A stretch of DNA of 64,000 bases from Henckelia pumila (lineage: Eukaryota; Streptophyta; Magnoliopsida; Lamiales; Gesneriaceae): the NCBI RefSeq assembly GCF_033568475.1, contig NC_133121.1:134820375-134884374 (forward strand), in the 5' to 3' direction. Below are positions 47,291 to 59,262 of the stretch, piece by piece. Position numbers and translations under genes: made by a program. Positions within the stretch are counted from its first letter, which is position 1. Every line of letters begins with the position of its first letter. The notes beneath the pieces were generated by a model, which was not told the DNA's origin, did not search any database, and was given only the letters and a program-made list of their open reading frames with translations.

Positions 47291-47564
47291 TCAAAATTAA
47301 AATTTAAAACTTTTGTTGTATATTGAAAACTAGAAAAACGGTGCTCCAACACGAACTTCCATGAAATTTCTTGTGACATATTACTTACACGACTTTACTT
47401 TACATCGTTTCTTTGGCCAAAATAACCTTCGTATGAAGCCAGGTAAAGGAGAATTGGTGTGAATGATTTTGAAATCAAAGAGTATTTCATTTATGACTTT
47501 GAAACGACATACAAACATAGTAATATTTATTTGGTAATTTGACCATTTATCTCATTCAGACGCA
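47291..47564. other. 3' flank of the first X8 gene
   Basis: Shared with the 3' flank of the second X8 gene (about 57670-58040), including the CACGACTTTACTTTACATC block and AGGTAAAGGAGAATTGG, so the tandem duplication unit extends here. Confidence 0.6.
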
Positions 47565-48354
47565 CTACTGCCATGATTTCGACGGTTTCAAATGACATGT
47601 ACCATAAGCTGCAAAACATCAACATAGAAAAAAATTAGATTATCTTAATACTTAAAAGAATTCAATTTAAACTATCAATAATGTGAATATTATAAATGTG
47701 TGGAATATTATTCAAATTTAGTTACATGAGAATATTATAAATTGTGAAATATAATGTGTGGAATATTAGAATTATTTTATAGTCTACTATTACGTACATA
47801 CATAAATAATGAATACAATAACGAAAACATACATGGATCCGTCAGAGCTACTTTACCAAGTCCGGGCAAACATTCTCCTGTGAAACTAAAGTAGGAATTG
47901 AGAACATAATTTGCATGGTCATGCAAGTTGTTGGGCATATAGCACATTCCCTTCGGCTTAATCGCGTCACAATTTACTATCGTACACGCGAATCGCAAAA
48001 AATTTTGCAAGGGAGTGTAGAGAGCAGTGGGGTCCGTAATGCACCATGCATTTGGCTGCAATAAATATTTATCATTAAAATATGATATATAATGTGTGAC
48101 TAGGAAAAGTAGTTATAATTAAAATCACAAAATTAAGTTCATGATGCAAAAAAAATAAAAAATAAAATCACGGGATTTTAATCATGTTTTTTCGGATAAT
48201 AAGCTGAATTTAACAAAATCATATAATAAAATTAATTTAAATTCATGAATAACCGTCAAATATTACTACTTACTCCTCTTTGTGCGTGACATTTCAAGGC
48301 AACGAGTGCGAGAAAAATTGAAACAAGAAGCAAAGTAATATTTTTCCTCGACAT
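47565..48354 (-). CDS. Secreted single X8/CBM43-domain protein (Ole e 10-like)
   Basis: Three exons, all minus strand: 48274-48354, 47833-48055 and 47565-47608, joined give 115 residues and a TAG stop. Introns are GT-AG (GGA/GTAAGT, CAT/GTATGT; acceptors TTGCAG and TTTGCAG). Residues 1-25 are a signal peptide (MSRKNITLLLVSIFLALVAL, ending CHAQ). The rest is one X8 domain: WCITDP, FACTIVNC, MCYMPNNLHDHANYVLNSYF, and after the last splice SYGTC. X8 domains bind beta-1,3-glucan (callose) in cell wall or plasmodesmata. No GPI tail is present, so the product should be free in the apoplast. A near-identical gene lies at 58041-58948. The young copia element sits about 430 bp upstream. Confidence 0.85.
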
Positions 48355-48401
48355 TTTTTCTTATCTAATGTATTACATGAGTACCGCAAGATATTTGACT
48401 C

Positions 48402-48408
48402 TTAAATA
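48402..48408 (-). promoter_or_regulatory. TATA-like box of the first X8 gene
   Basis: The reverse strand reads CCTATTTAAGAG about 50 bases before the ATG. The same CCTATTTAAAG is found before the second gene (59006-59013). Confidence 0.5.
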
Positions 48409-48783
48409 GGCGTGAGATTAATGAAACAATTATTTTGGGTCAATTAATTAATACATTTTAAATATCATGTAATATTCTTTTTTCGAGTAATATCATGCAA
48501 TATTATATTTCCAATAGTGTGGGATTTACTTTATGTAAGAATTCATCCCTAGCAAATATTAATGAGGATTATTTGTGAATTTTATTTATTCTATTTTCAT
48601 TAGTATATATGGGATTGTTAAATTTTGCCTGTTTTAGATTCTCTGATCCCGAGATATAGTTATGATCTCACGCTATACTTCAAAAAAAATCACAAAATTG
48701 GCTTTAATTTTAGAAATATATCTTGACTAAAATAAATCATATTACGATTTTTTCCATAGGCTTTAATATTAGGAATATATCTT
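48409..48783. other. X8 upstream region up to the copia insertion
   Basis: Paralogous to 59020-59590 (shared ATTCTCTGATCCCGAGATATA and AATCATATTACGATTTTTTC). The copia element interrupts it at 48784, and the upstream region resumes at 53777. Confidence 0.65.
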
Positions 48784-49252
48784 TGTTAAATATAGATCAC
48801 TTGATATATGCAAGAATTATAAACAAGAGGAATGAGATATGGTCTGATGTTTACGCTGGAAAGAAGTCAACAAGTCCAAGTGGCTATTGGACTCTTATTA
48901 ATTGGATCAAGAACCGGCCCAAGCATATTAGAGAGATAGGCCCACTTAGTTTGTTGTATCTTTACATCTGTAAACATGGATAAATAAGAAAGGATATATA
49001 CGATCCAGGTGTGAGAATGCTTGTATCTTCTTCTTTGGAAAAACTCTCTGTAATTCCTTCTTGCTTAATTCTAATAAACTTGTTCGGAGTTCTGGGAGTG
49101 GACGTAGGCAATCTATTGCCGAACCACTATAAAGAAGCTGTGTTCTTATTCTTGATGATTGCTTCTATTTTGTTTCGATCTTCGTTTGCGTGATTCGTCT
49201 CTAAAATAATTGAGATATTCTTGAATACGATTGAAATCGAATTATCTTAACA
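48784..49252 (+). repeat. Copia 5' LTR
   Basis: 469 bp, matching the 3' LTR except for a T/A difference (ATCTTTACATC here, ATCTTAACATC there). The short LTR is typical of this copia type. Confidence 0.95.
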
Positions 49253-49300
49253 AACTGGTATCAGAGCCTGGTTCGATCCTGGGAATCGACGAAATCAAGA

Positions 49301-52300
49301 ATGGGGATCACAAAAGTAGAGATTGAAAGATTCGACGGGAAGACAGATTTTTCAATCTGGAGAAAGAGGATGAGAGCCATTTTGGTGCAAATGAAAGTGG
49401 CTAAAGCTCTTGAAGGAGAAGGGAAGTTATCATCAACGCTAACCGCTGAACAGAAGTCGGAAATGCTTGAACAGGTGTACAGTACAATAATCTTGCATTT
49501 GAGCGATCGGGTTTTGAGGGAAACCGATAAAGAAACGACAGTTGCTGGCGTATGGCTAAAATTGGAACAATTGTACATGACTAACACTCTGTACAATCGA
49601 GTTCATCTGAAGGGGAAATTATTTGGGTTTAAAATGTCAGAAGAGAAATCTATTGAAGAAAACTTGGATGAGTTTAATAAGATTATTATTGGTCTCGAGA
49701 ACCTCAGTATTGAAATTGAGGACGAAGATAAAGCAATTTTGATCTTGAACTCTCTGCCGAAATCATATACAATCTTTGTGGATACAATCAAGTTTTCAAA
49801 GGAAACCTTGACGCTTGATGAAGTTCTAACAGCACTTAAATCCAAAGAATCCCAAGAGATGACAATTGTAGAAGAAACCAATGGACAAGGGCTCATGGCA
49901 AGGGGCAGACCTGAAAAAAAATATTTCAGTGACAAAAGGAGAGGAAGAAGTAGATCAAAATCAAGGTCAAGATTCAAGTGTTTTATCTGTCACAAAGAAG
50001 GACACTTCAAACGGGACTGTCCTGATAAAAGAAAAAAGGATAAACAGAAAGAAAATCAGTCATTAGAGCAGGCCATGATCACTGATGGATATGATAGTTC
50101 TGAGGTACTTGCTGTGTCAACAAGTCATGGTGGGGATGAATGGATTCTAGATTCGGGTTGCACCTATCATATGACTCCCAACAGAGATTGGTTTGAAACC
50201 TTCAAAGATTATGATGGAGGAAAAGTCATCATGGGAAATGATGCAGAGTGTCATGTTAAGGGAATCGGTACAATAAGACTAAAATTGAATGATGGAACTA
50301 CCAAAGTTATTTCTGAAGTGAGATATGTCCCAGGTCTTAAAAGGAATCTGATTTCACTTGGGACACTTGATAATAAAGGATACACATATAAGGCAGAAGC
50401 TGGAGTTCTTAAAGTGCAATCTGGATCATTAGTGGTAATGAAAGGCCTAAAAAGGAATGGCTTATATGTTCTGCAAGGCAACACTAATCTTCCAACTTCA
50501 AGTCTAATTTCAGAACTAGATTCAGATATGACTAGAATATGGCACTTAAGACTAGGACATATTAGCCAGCGAGGTATTGATGAATTGAAGAAACAAGGTG
50601 CCTTTGGTAAAGATCATGTACATACAATGGAATTTTGTGAGCACTGTCTGATAGGAAAACAAAAACGAGTAAAATTCAGTAGTGGTAAACACAGTACGAA
50701 AGGGACTTTGGATTACATTCATTCTGATATTTGGGGACCAGCAAAGGTTAGGACTCTAGGTGGAGCAGCTTACTTCATAACATTCATAGACGACTATTCA
50801 CGGAAGGTATGGGTATATATGTTAAAGCATAAAAGTGAGGCATTTAAAACATTCAAGCAGTGGAAAGCCTTGGTTGAAAATCAGACGGATAAAAGAATTA
50901 AAAGGCTTAGAACTGACAATGGCCTGGAATATTTAGACAAAGACTTTACAGAATATTGTAAAGATCAAGGAATAGCCAGGCATAAAACAGTGCGATATAC
51001 CCCGCAACAAAACGGTGTTGCGGAGAGAATGAATAGGACCATCTTAGAAAGAGTAAGATGCATGTTAAACTTTGCAAACCTGGATAAACATTTCTGGGGG
51101 GAGGCTATATCCACAGCTGTGCACATCATAAATAGATCACCTTCAACTCCTTTAGATTTTAAAACTCCAGAGGAAGTTTGGTCTGGAAGAAAGGCAGATT
51201 ACTCAAACTTAAAAATCTTTGGATGTCCAGCATATGTACATTTCAATGAGGGAAAGTTAGAACCAAGATCTAAGAAATGTACATTTCTGGGGTATTCGGA
51301 TGGAGTGAAAGGATATAGATGTTGGCTTAAAGATGGGAACAAATCCAAACTTATCTGCAGCAGAGATGTGGTGTTCAATGAGCTTGAAATGGTAAAACCC
51401 AATTCTGAACAGAAAGTTGTAAGTGAACAAGTTCAGCAGATCCCAGAAACATCTAGTATTAAACAACCTCATTTGATAACAGAACTAAAACATGAAATAA
51501 GTTCTGGTGATGATCAAACTACAGTAGAGGAAACAGAATTTGAGGAAGAAGAGGATCTGAGTCAATATCAGCTAGCAAGAGATAGGGTAAGAAGGGAAAT
51601 TAAGCCTCCAAACAGACTAGGATATGCTGATGTTATCTCTTATGCACTGACAGTAGCTGAAGGATCTGGTGATGAACCAAAGAACTTCAGGATGGCTATG
51701 AGCAGTGGTACAAATCATTTATGGAAACAAGCCATGGATGAAGAAATGAAATCTCTACATAAGAATAAAACATGGATCCTTGTTCCTAAACCAGAAAAAC
51801 AGAGAATTATTGGATGTAAGTGGGTATACAAAGTAAAGGAAGGGATTTCTGGAGTCGATAAACAGAAGTATAAAGCCCGTCTTGTAGCGAAAGGATATTC
51901 ACAAAGAGAAGGGATTGATTTCAATGAAATTTTTTCACCGGTTGTTAAGCAAATATCTATAAGAATTTTACTATCATTGGTAACCAGATACGATCTTGAA
52001 TTAGAGCAAATGGACGTGAAGACAGCCTTCTTACATGGACAGCTGGATGAAACCATTTACATGTCTCAACCAGAGGGATATGTGAAGAGTGGAGATGAAA
52101 ACAAAGTTTGCCTCCTGACCAAATCACTTTATGGATTGAAACAATCACCAAGACAATGGTATATGAGGTTTGATGACTTTGTAACCAAGAATGGATATCT
52201 AAGAAGCAAATATGATAGTTGTTTCTACTACAAAAGAGAAGGACATGACAACATCTTGTACTTGATACTCTATGTGGATGATATGCTTATAGCAAGCAAC

Positions 52301-53243
52301 AAGATAGATGAAATAAACAAGTTAAAGGGGTTGTTGGCAAAGGAATTTGAATGAAAGAAATGGGACAAGCTTCAAGAATCCTTGGCATGGACATATACAG
52401 AAACAGAACAAATGGGCAGTTACATGTGTCACAACAAGCATATGTTAGGAAGGTTCTGGAAAGATTCAATATGGAAGGTGCCAAGCATGTGATAACTCCC
52501 ATTGGAGCACATTTCAAATTATCTTCTGATCAAAGTCCTAAAACAGAACAAGAAGCAAAGGAAATGGCTAAAACACCTTACTCAAGTGCTACTGGTAGCA
52601 TAATGTACGGGATGATCTGCACTAGACCTGATATAGCTTATGCGTCCAGCTTAGTAAGTAGATTTATGACAAATCCAGGTGTTGAACATTGGCAGGCTGT
52701 AAAGTGGGTGTTGAGATACCTCAAAGGAACACAAGGAACTGGTTTGAACTATGATAACAGTTGTAACTTACCAGAACAGATTGTGGGCTTCGTAGACTCA
52801 GATTTTGCTGGGGATAGAGACAAGAGGAGATCACAAACAGGGTACGTATTCACACTATATGGAAACACAATCAGTTGGAAAGCAACACTTCAATCTATAG
52901 TAGCACTACAACGGAAGCCGAATATATTGCTGTCACCGAGACCTTCAAAGAAGCTATCTGGATTAAAGGATTAGTTGAGGAACTAGAAGGGAAAACAATG
53001 AACACAGTCGTGTTCTGTGACAGTCAAGGAGCTATCCAACTGGTAAAGAATCCAGTTCACCATGAGAGAACCAAGCATATAGATGTGAGGCTTCATTTTG
53101 TGAGAGACATAGTGTCTCAAGGAAAACTTCAAGTCAAGAAGGTGGCAACCGAGGACAACCCAGCTGATATGCTTACAAAAGTAGTGTCTGGAGAAAAGCT
53201 CAAACATTGTTTGTCATTAATTAAAGTGGGGAAACCACCTTGA
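49301..53243 (+). pseudogene. Copia gag-pol polyprotein, two frameshifts
   Basis: From ATG 49301 the first frame runs 1,017 codons. It holds gag (zinc knuckle CFICHKEGHFKRDC at about residue 227), protease (WILDSGCTYHM, about 283), integrase (HLRLGHIS, then CEHCLIGKQ, RTDNGLEYL, TPQQNGVAER) and reverse transcriptase (KWVYKVKEG, FLHGQLDETIYM, SLYGLKQSPRQW, LYVDDMLIA at about 990). A 1-base deletion near 52352 ends it. The rest of RT and the start of RNase H continue to about 52900 in a second frame, then a second shift leads to STTTEAEYIAV, FCDSQGAIQL and KHIDVRLHFV, ending at 53243. Apart from the shifts no stop interrupts it. Confidence 0.92.
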
Positions 53244-53307
53244 AGGACATGAGGGACCTGGAACTATGAAGAACAAGGTGCATAGATCAGGTGATCAGGT
53301 GGAGATT

Positions 53308-53776
53308 TGTTAAATATAGATCACTTGATATATGCAAGAATTATAAACAAGAGGAATGAGATATGGTCTGATGTTTACGCTGGAAAGAAGTCAACAAGTC
53401 CAAGTGGCTATTGGACTCTTATTAATTGGATCAAGAACCGGCCCAAGCATATTAGAGAGATAGGCCCACTTAGTTTGTTGTATCTTAACATCTGTAAACA
53501 TGGATAAATAAGAAAGGATATATACGATCCAGGTGTGAGAATGCTTGTATCTTCTTCTTTGGAAAAACTCTCTGTAATTCCTTCTTGCTTAATTCTAATA
53601 AACTTGTTCGGAGTTCTGGGAGTGGACGTAGGCAATCTATTGCCGAACCACTATAAAGAAGCTGTGTTCTTATTCTTGATGATTGCTTCTATTTTGTTTC
53701 GATCTTCGTTTGCGTGATTCGTCTCTAAAATAATTGAGATATTCTTGAATACGATTGAAATCGAATTATCTTAACA
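53308..53776 (+). repeat. Copia 3' LTR
   Basis: Partner of 48784-49252, followed by ATCTT. Confidence 0.95.
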
Positions 53777-53781
53777 ATCTT

Positions 53782-55074
53782 GACTAAAATAATCATATTA
53801 GGCACGGTTATGTTCACCATATTACTAATATATGTATAACTAATCATATCTCATCTCACGTTCTTCTCATTATATTATTTATCCATATATTAACTATTTA
53901 TTTTTCATCAATCAAATCATTAATTATTTATATTAATACCGAGGTATTGACTGTTAGTTTAAAATCTCGCAGAACATAATGGGATATGATGAGTACATCA
54001 ATTAAATCATTGAAGTTAAATTATTATATTATCCCTTATAAATAATATAATTTTTATTTATTTATTGTTAAAAGGACAAAATAATTATTTAACATTTTTA
54101 TATTAAATTTAATCAATCAAATCAAATAAACTATAATTTATCAATCAAATTCAATACTATTTTAATTATCATTTTATTTATTTTTTTATTATATTATATT
54201 AATTATCTATATATTACTTATATCATCACTCAAACTAAACGATGTCATACGATTTTTTCAATTGGCTTTAATATTAGGAATATATATTGACTAAAATAAA
54301 TCATATTACGATTTTTAATCATAATCCTATGATAATTTTAGAACCAGTACTAAAATCATTTTAGCCGTGAAATTTATTTTTTACACAAAAACTTATATAA
54401 GACGATTTTATTTATAAATTTTGTGAGAAAAATTTCTTAATTAGGTCATACATGATGATGTATTACTTTTCAAGTCAAAAGTAAAAGTATAAATTGTAAA
54501 TATGGAATAGTTTGACCCGTCTTACGGAAAGATATGTGAGATTTTAATATATTTAATTTTTGTGTTTTGTTGTAAGATTTGTTTTACAAAATTCGTTGTA
54601 CATTCGTAGCATTGCTCAATCCAGAGTATATCGACAGGAAATCTTGCGCGACTAATAGTTCTTCATGGTCTGGACTGATTGGATAGGTAAAACAATGTCA
54701 AAGGATTAGTTACTAATTGCTTACTTATATTCAAATTTTGGACCACTAGAGAGTGAAAAAAATGAAAAAGAAAAATAGGTGTAGGGAGTCAAGATAAAAA
54801 AAAAATGTTTGAAGAATGGGATTTTAATCCATAACATGAATTAAGAATTTTATGATAAAATAAACAAAAAAAATATTATTTTGTGTACACGGAAATAATA
54901 ATAATAATTAGTCCAAATCAATAACGAATTGATTTCCGTCAATTAAAGAAATGGAAAAGGATGGAAAAAACAGAGAGCCGTATCGAGGTGGAAAAGTGAT
55001 CAGAATCACATTGAATATTGATTTCATCTCTTGGTTTTTTTACTTTTGAGATGGAAAAGTGAGTTAAGGATATC
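53782..55074. other. Intergenic DNA, resumes X8-type flank
   Basis: Continues the flank interrupted by the copia element. Around 54240-54370 the words GGCTTTAATATTAGGAATATA and TTTTAGCCGTGAAATT recur from the other X8 flanks. No gene. Confidence 0.5.
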
Positions 55075-56463
55075 AAAAGTGTTGAAAAATGGGGACCACA
55101 ATGGTGATGCCAATTTGTGTTTCCAAAATCTAAAATTGAAAAATGAGGACCAAGTTCAATTATGTTATAGATGAATTAAGGTGAAAAAAGAACCACGTTG
55201 AATTATGTTACAAATAAAGGTGAAAAATAATCATGTTCAATTTTATTACAAATAAAGGGAAAAAAAACCTTTTAGAATACACATTTTTCTTCAGCACTAA
55301 ATTAGTTTAATTTTCCAAACCAGATATCATAAATAAATATCATTTCATATTTTCAGATATATTCGAAAAATGAATATTAAATTCATATAAAATTTAGATT
55401 TTCTCAACAAGCACTTTTGTTTTAATCAATGTTTTTATATTCTTGGCCCTTGGGTACAACTACTATAAATGATAAAATTCTAAATGATAATGGGGATAAA
55501 TGGTAACTTTTTTTTTTACGGTGGGTATAAAAATAGTAATTGTTATTGTTATTAGTAATGGTAACCTACAAATTTATATATAAAACTCTGCTAATAAATA
55601 AGTCATACTAATACATTATAATAAAATAATAATAATAAATTGTATTGCAAACTTATGAGTAAAATGATTTGTAAAATCGTGATATGATTTATCCTATAAT
55701 ATAATTACTAACATGAACTCAAAAATTAATGCAGGTTGTCCCGATCAATCTTTACTATTCATTCTTTTTGCATGTGATGTTTTTTTCCCCAAATAAAGAC
55801 AAGGTTGGAAAATGTTCTTCCCTTTTGCCCCATATTATATAATATATATATATAGGAACTGGTAGTGACTTCCCCGTGCACTGTAAAAAAGGTGCCTAAC
55901 CAGGATTTTACATCTAGCTAGCTATGGGCTAATCATAAATTTTTCTTTTTAAAAAAAATAAAATTGTACGTTGATTTTAAAAAAAAGTCGATCGTATTAA
56001 TACATAATAAACCTAAAATATATGGATAATCATATCATAACAAACTTAGAAGTGAAAATTTGAACAAATATAAATCATGTTTTTTTTGTTCTCAGAACAC
56101 GACCCAAAGTGTTTAAACCTATCGACAAGAATATTTCTTTTATCAAGTAGGTTTCTGAAGAAAATTGAGATTAGTATTTAAGGATAAAGTGTAGTAGAAA
56201 TGAATTACGCGTGTTATCTGTTTTCGTAATTGGCTTTTAAATAGGACCGAGGAGGTCGACAGAGAGAAGAATATATACACAGAAATCTTGTTTTGTTTAT
56301 CACAAGAGTCGCATTTAATTATTTTGGGGGTGGTGCGATTTTACGAAGCATTTAAGCTTTGCTTTTAATTCCTATCCGAAGAAGTTCGTAAGGCTTCAAG
56401 CCGATCGGGGCTTTGCTCAGTACTCCATTCAATTTGCAGAGCGTACGTGTTCCCTTCCCGTGC
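55075..56463 (+). promoter_or_regulatory. Upstream region of the tailed X8 gene, with TATA-like box
   Basis: Paralogous to 16550-18826. A TATA-like TTTTAAATA lies at 56236-56244 in GGCTTTTAAATAGGACCGAGG, about 220 bp before the ATG at 56464. Blocks on both sides of the box are conserved between the copies, which marks them as the likely core promoter and 5' leader. Confidence 0.5.
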
Positions 56464-56949
56464 ATGGCCATCATCAGAGTATTTGTTGTTTTTTGTTTAT
56501 TGTTTCTCTCTACTTTTAGAGGTTCACGTGCCATCCGAGCGTGGTGCGTGGCTCGATCATGCCGGGACATCAAACTATGTCAAGAAGCTCTTGACAGAGG
56601 ATGCTCCTCCTCGGGATAGGCTGATTGCTCGTCGATTCAGCCCGGGGGAGCATGTTACGAGCCAAACACGTATTTGAGCCACACTTTGTACATGCTCAGC
56701 AGCATGTTTGAAAGAAATGGGTCTGAAACCGCATGCATCTCTGGAGGTATAGGTACTATTGTCTATTTGGATCCGAGCTACGGTTCTTGCATCTATCCTT
56801 CAGTAATGCTAGTTGTAGTTCCGGCAGCTGCGGGGCAGGAGATGGGAAACCGAGCCGGCGCTGTAGTTTTTCTTATTTTCAGTGTTTTGATTTTATTCGT
56901 ATTGTTGTGTGTAATGTTTTGGAAACTCTACATTTGGTGTGCATGCTAG
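56464..56949 (+). pseudogene. X8/CBM43 protein with hydrophobic tail, one premature stop
   Basis: One exon of 162 codons. It encodes a signal peptide (MAIIRVFVVFCLLFLSTFRG), then an X8 domain (AWCVARSCRD, LCQEALDRGC, an Asp-Cys pair, PGGACYEPNTYLSHTLYM, TACISGGIG, DPSYGSCIYP), a spacer, and a C-terminal hydrophobic stretch (AVVFLIFSVLILFVLLCVMF) that resembles a GPI-anchor signal or membrane segment. The frame is interrupted only by TAG at 56617-56619, codon 52. The sister copy has CAG at this position. Everything after the stop remains open and conserved to 56949. It is therefore a pseudogene or a recent null allele. Related proteins sit at the outer plasma membrane, often at plasmodesmata. 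Confidence 0.85.
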
Positions 56950-58040
56950 GGTGATGTAGAGATGATTAAATGTAGTATTTGTGTTTCTAAAATTTTATGA
57001 TGTATACATGACAATCTTTTCATTAATACAAATTAACTAGATTTATTTTAATAATGTAGTTTTAGTTATTGATATAATTTGTGAAATCATGCACGTACAA
57101 TATATGAATATACTCAAAAATTAAATGAAGGATCATGGTAAACCCATATTGCGCAACTTAATTTCACCAAATTAACGGTAACCCCTTTGGCGGTTTCGGA
57201 GGCTTAGGCGGCGGTGGTGTTGCCGAGTGCCGAATCCTTTAAATTTATTATAATCTTTGGAAGTTCCGAACACTTCGATCGTTCTCAAGCCTAACATTTT
57301 TTATACAATTAAATACCTGGTTGGTTAATTAAGATTGTTATCATTTAATCATGTTTTATTACATTGATTGATATAGTATTATTTTAACACACAAACTTCT
57401 TCAATAAGAAAATACATAATATGTATATGATTTTCGAATATTCACTTTCAAAGATTATGTGTAAGAATTCGACTACTATCTCTCTCTAGTGTCGTGGACG
57501 AAGATTGAAGAAATGAGTATTAAAGTTTATTTTTTCCTACATAGTTACAACAAGCTATTTACGCTAATTTCAGAATAATTGGCGCCAAGTAAATTAATTT
57601 TTCACAAAGGTATAAATTATGCAACACCTAATGTATGTTGATTAAAGTACCATACGAATATTCCAGAAATTTTGAATATCAAAATTAAATTTTAAAACTT
57701 TTAATGCATCTTAAAAACGAGAAAAATGGCAATGATCTAACTCAAATTTCACGAAGTTTATTTTCAAAACCGTGACTAAATCAATGATTTTTTTTTTTTA
57801 GTGTCTAACACGAACTTCACGAAGTTTATAGTGTCATCTTACTTCCACGACTTTACTTTACATCATCTTATCTTTGACCAAAATTATAACCTTAATTGGT
57901 CTGAAGCCAGCAGGTAAAGGAGAATTGGGTGGGTATGATTTTGAAATCAAAGTAATAATATTTCATTTATTACTTTGAAATGACATACAAACATAGTAAT
58001 ATTTATTTGGTTGTTTGACCATTTATCTCATTCAGACGCA
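56950..58040. other. Intergenic DNA between the two X8 loci
   Basis: About 57000 matches the outer foldback arms at 3-80. A GC-rich patch at 57178-57235 (GGCGGTTTCGGAGGCTTAGG) could be a glycine-rich coding relic but is too short to name. 57670-58040 is the duplicated X8 3' flank. Confidence 0.45.
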
Positions 58041-58948
58041 CTATTGCTTCGTCGGTTGTAAATAACATGTACCATAAGCTGCAAAACATCAACATAAAAA
58101 AAATTAGATTATCTTTAATACTTAAAAAGAATTTAATTTAAACTATTAAGAATATGAATATAAAGTAATTTGAGTCAGGAATTATTCAAAATTTCTTACA
58201 TGAACAAATTATAAACCATCAAGAATGTGAACATAAAGTTATACGAGTTCAATAATTATTCAAATTTAGTTACGTGAGAATATTTTAAATTGTGAAATAT
58301 AATGTGTGGAATATTAGAATTATTTTAAAATCTACTATTACTTACATACATAAATAATGAATAAAATAACGAAAACACACATGATTTCAAATAATAATAA
58401 TAATAATAATAGCAAAAACATACATGGATCTGTCCCAGCTATTAAACCAAGTTTTGGCCAACATACGCCTGTGGAAATAAAGTAGGAATTGAGAACATAA
58501 TTTGCATGGTCGTGCAGGTTGTTGGGCTTATAGCATGTGCCCGTCCGTTTAATCGGGTCGCAATTTACTATTGAACAGGCAAACCGTAGAAATTGTAGCA
58601 ATGGAGCGTAGCGAGCGGTGGGGCTTGCAATGCACCATATGAATGGCTGCAATAAAAATTTGTCATTAAATATAATATATAATGTGTGACTAGGAAAAAG
58701 AGTTATAATTAAAATCACAAAATTCTGTTCATGAGCAAAAAATTAAAAATCACAGGATTTTAATCATGTTTTTCGGATATTAAGCTGAATTTATCGAAAT
58801 CATATAATAAAATTAATTTAAATTCAGGAATCACCGTCGGATATTTCGGATATTTACTACTTGCTCGTTCTTGTGCATGACATTTCGAGGCAAGGAGTAG
58901 TGTGAGAAAAATTGAAACAAGGAGCAAAGTAATATTTTTCCTCGACAT
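58041..58948 (-). CDS. Secreted single X8/CBM43-domain protein, second copy
   Basis: Three exons, minus strand: 58865-58948, 58424-58646 and 58041-58078, giving 114 residues. Exon 2 has the same 223-base length as in the paralogue. Signal peptide MSRKNITLLLVSIFLTLLLA ends near CHAQ. The X8 domain shows IWCIASP, FACSIVNC, GTCYKPNNLHDHANYVLNSY, and SYGTC after the last splice. Intron 2 is GT-AG. The first intron begins with GC (CGA/GCAAGT) where the paralogue has GTAAGT. GC-AG introns are a known minor class and the rest of the donor fits, so splicing probably works, perhaps less efficiently. Expected role: binding beta-1,3-glucan in the wall, as for the paralogue. Confidence 0.8.
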
Positions 58949-59005
58949 TTTTTCTCTAATAATATAGCTTTCTGTAATTGAGTATCGCAAGATATTTGAT
59001 TTGAC

Positions 59006-59013
59006 TTTAAATA
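59006..59013 (-). promoter_or_regulatory. TATA-like box of the second X8 gene
   Basis: The reverse strand reads CCTATTTAAAG about 60 bases before the ATG, conserved with the first gene. Confidence 0.5.
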
Positions 59014-59262
59014 GGCGTGAGGTTGATGAAACAATTATTTTGGGTCAATGAATACATTTTAAATATAATGTAATATTCTTTTTTTCATGTAAATATCTTG
59101 TAATATTTTATTTCCAATAGTATGGGATTTACGTTAGGTAAGAATGCATAAATAACAAATATTAATGAGGATTATTTGTGAATTTTATTTTATTTTATTT
59201 TCATTATTATACATGGGATTGTTAAAATTTGCCTATTTTAGATTCTCTGATCCCGAGATATA

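Larger units (their letters stand above)
48784..53776 (+). mobile_element. Ty1/copia LTR retrotransposon, very young
   Basis: Both LTRs are 469 bp (48784-49252 and 53308-53776), start TGTTAAATATAG and end CTTAACA, and differ at one base by eye. The target duplication ATCTT is at 48779-48783 and 53777-53781. The primer-binding site TGGTATCAGAGC (49256) fits initiator-Met tRNA, and a short purine tract GGTGGAGATT precedes the 3' LTR. Domain order gag, protease, integrase, reverse transcriptase, RNase H is that of copia, and the sequence resembles the Tork/Tnt1 type. The single reading frame is broken by two frameshifts. It inserted in the upstream region of the X8 gene at 47565-48354. Confidence 0.95.

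Noticed and set aside
56617-56619. Stop codon corrected by C-to-U or U-to-C RNA editing
   Set aside because: Such editing acts on organelle transcripts in plants, and this gene has nuclear features (signal peptide, neighbouring introns).
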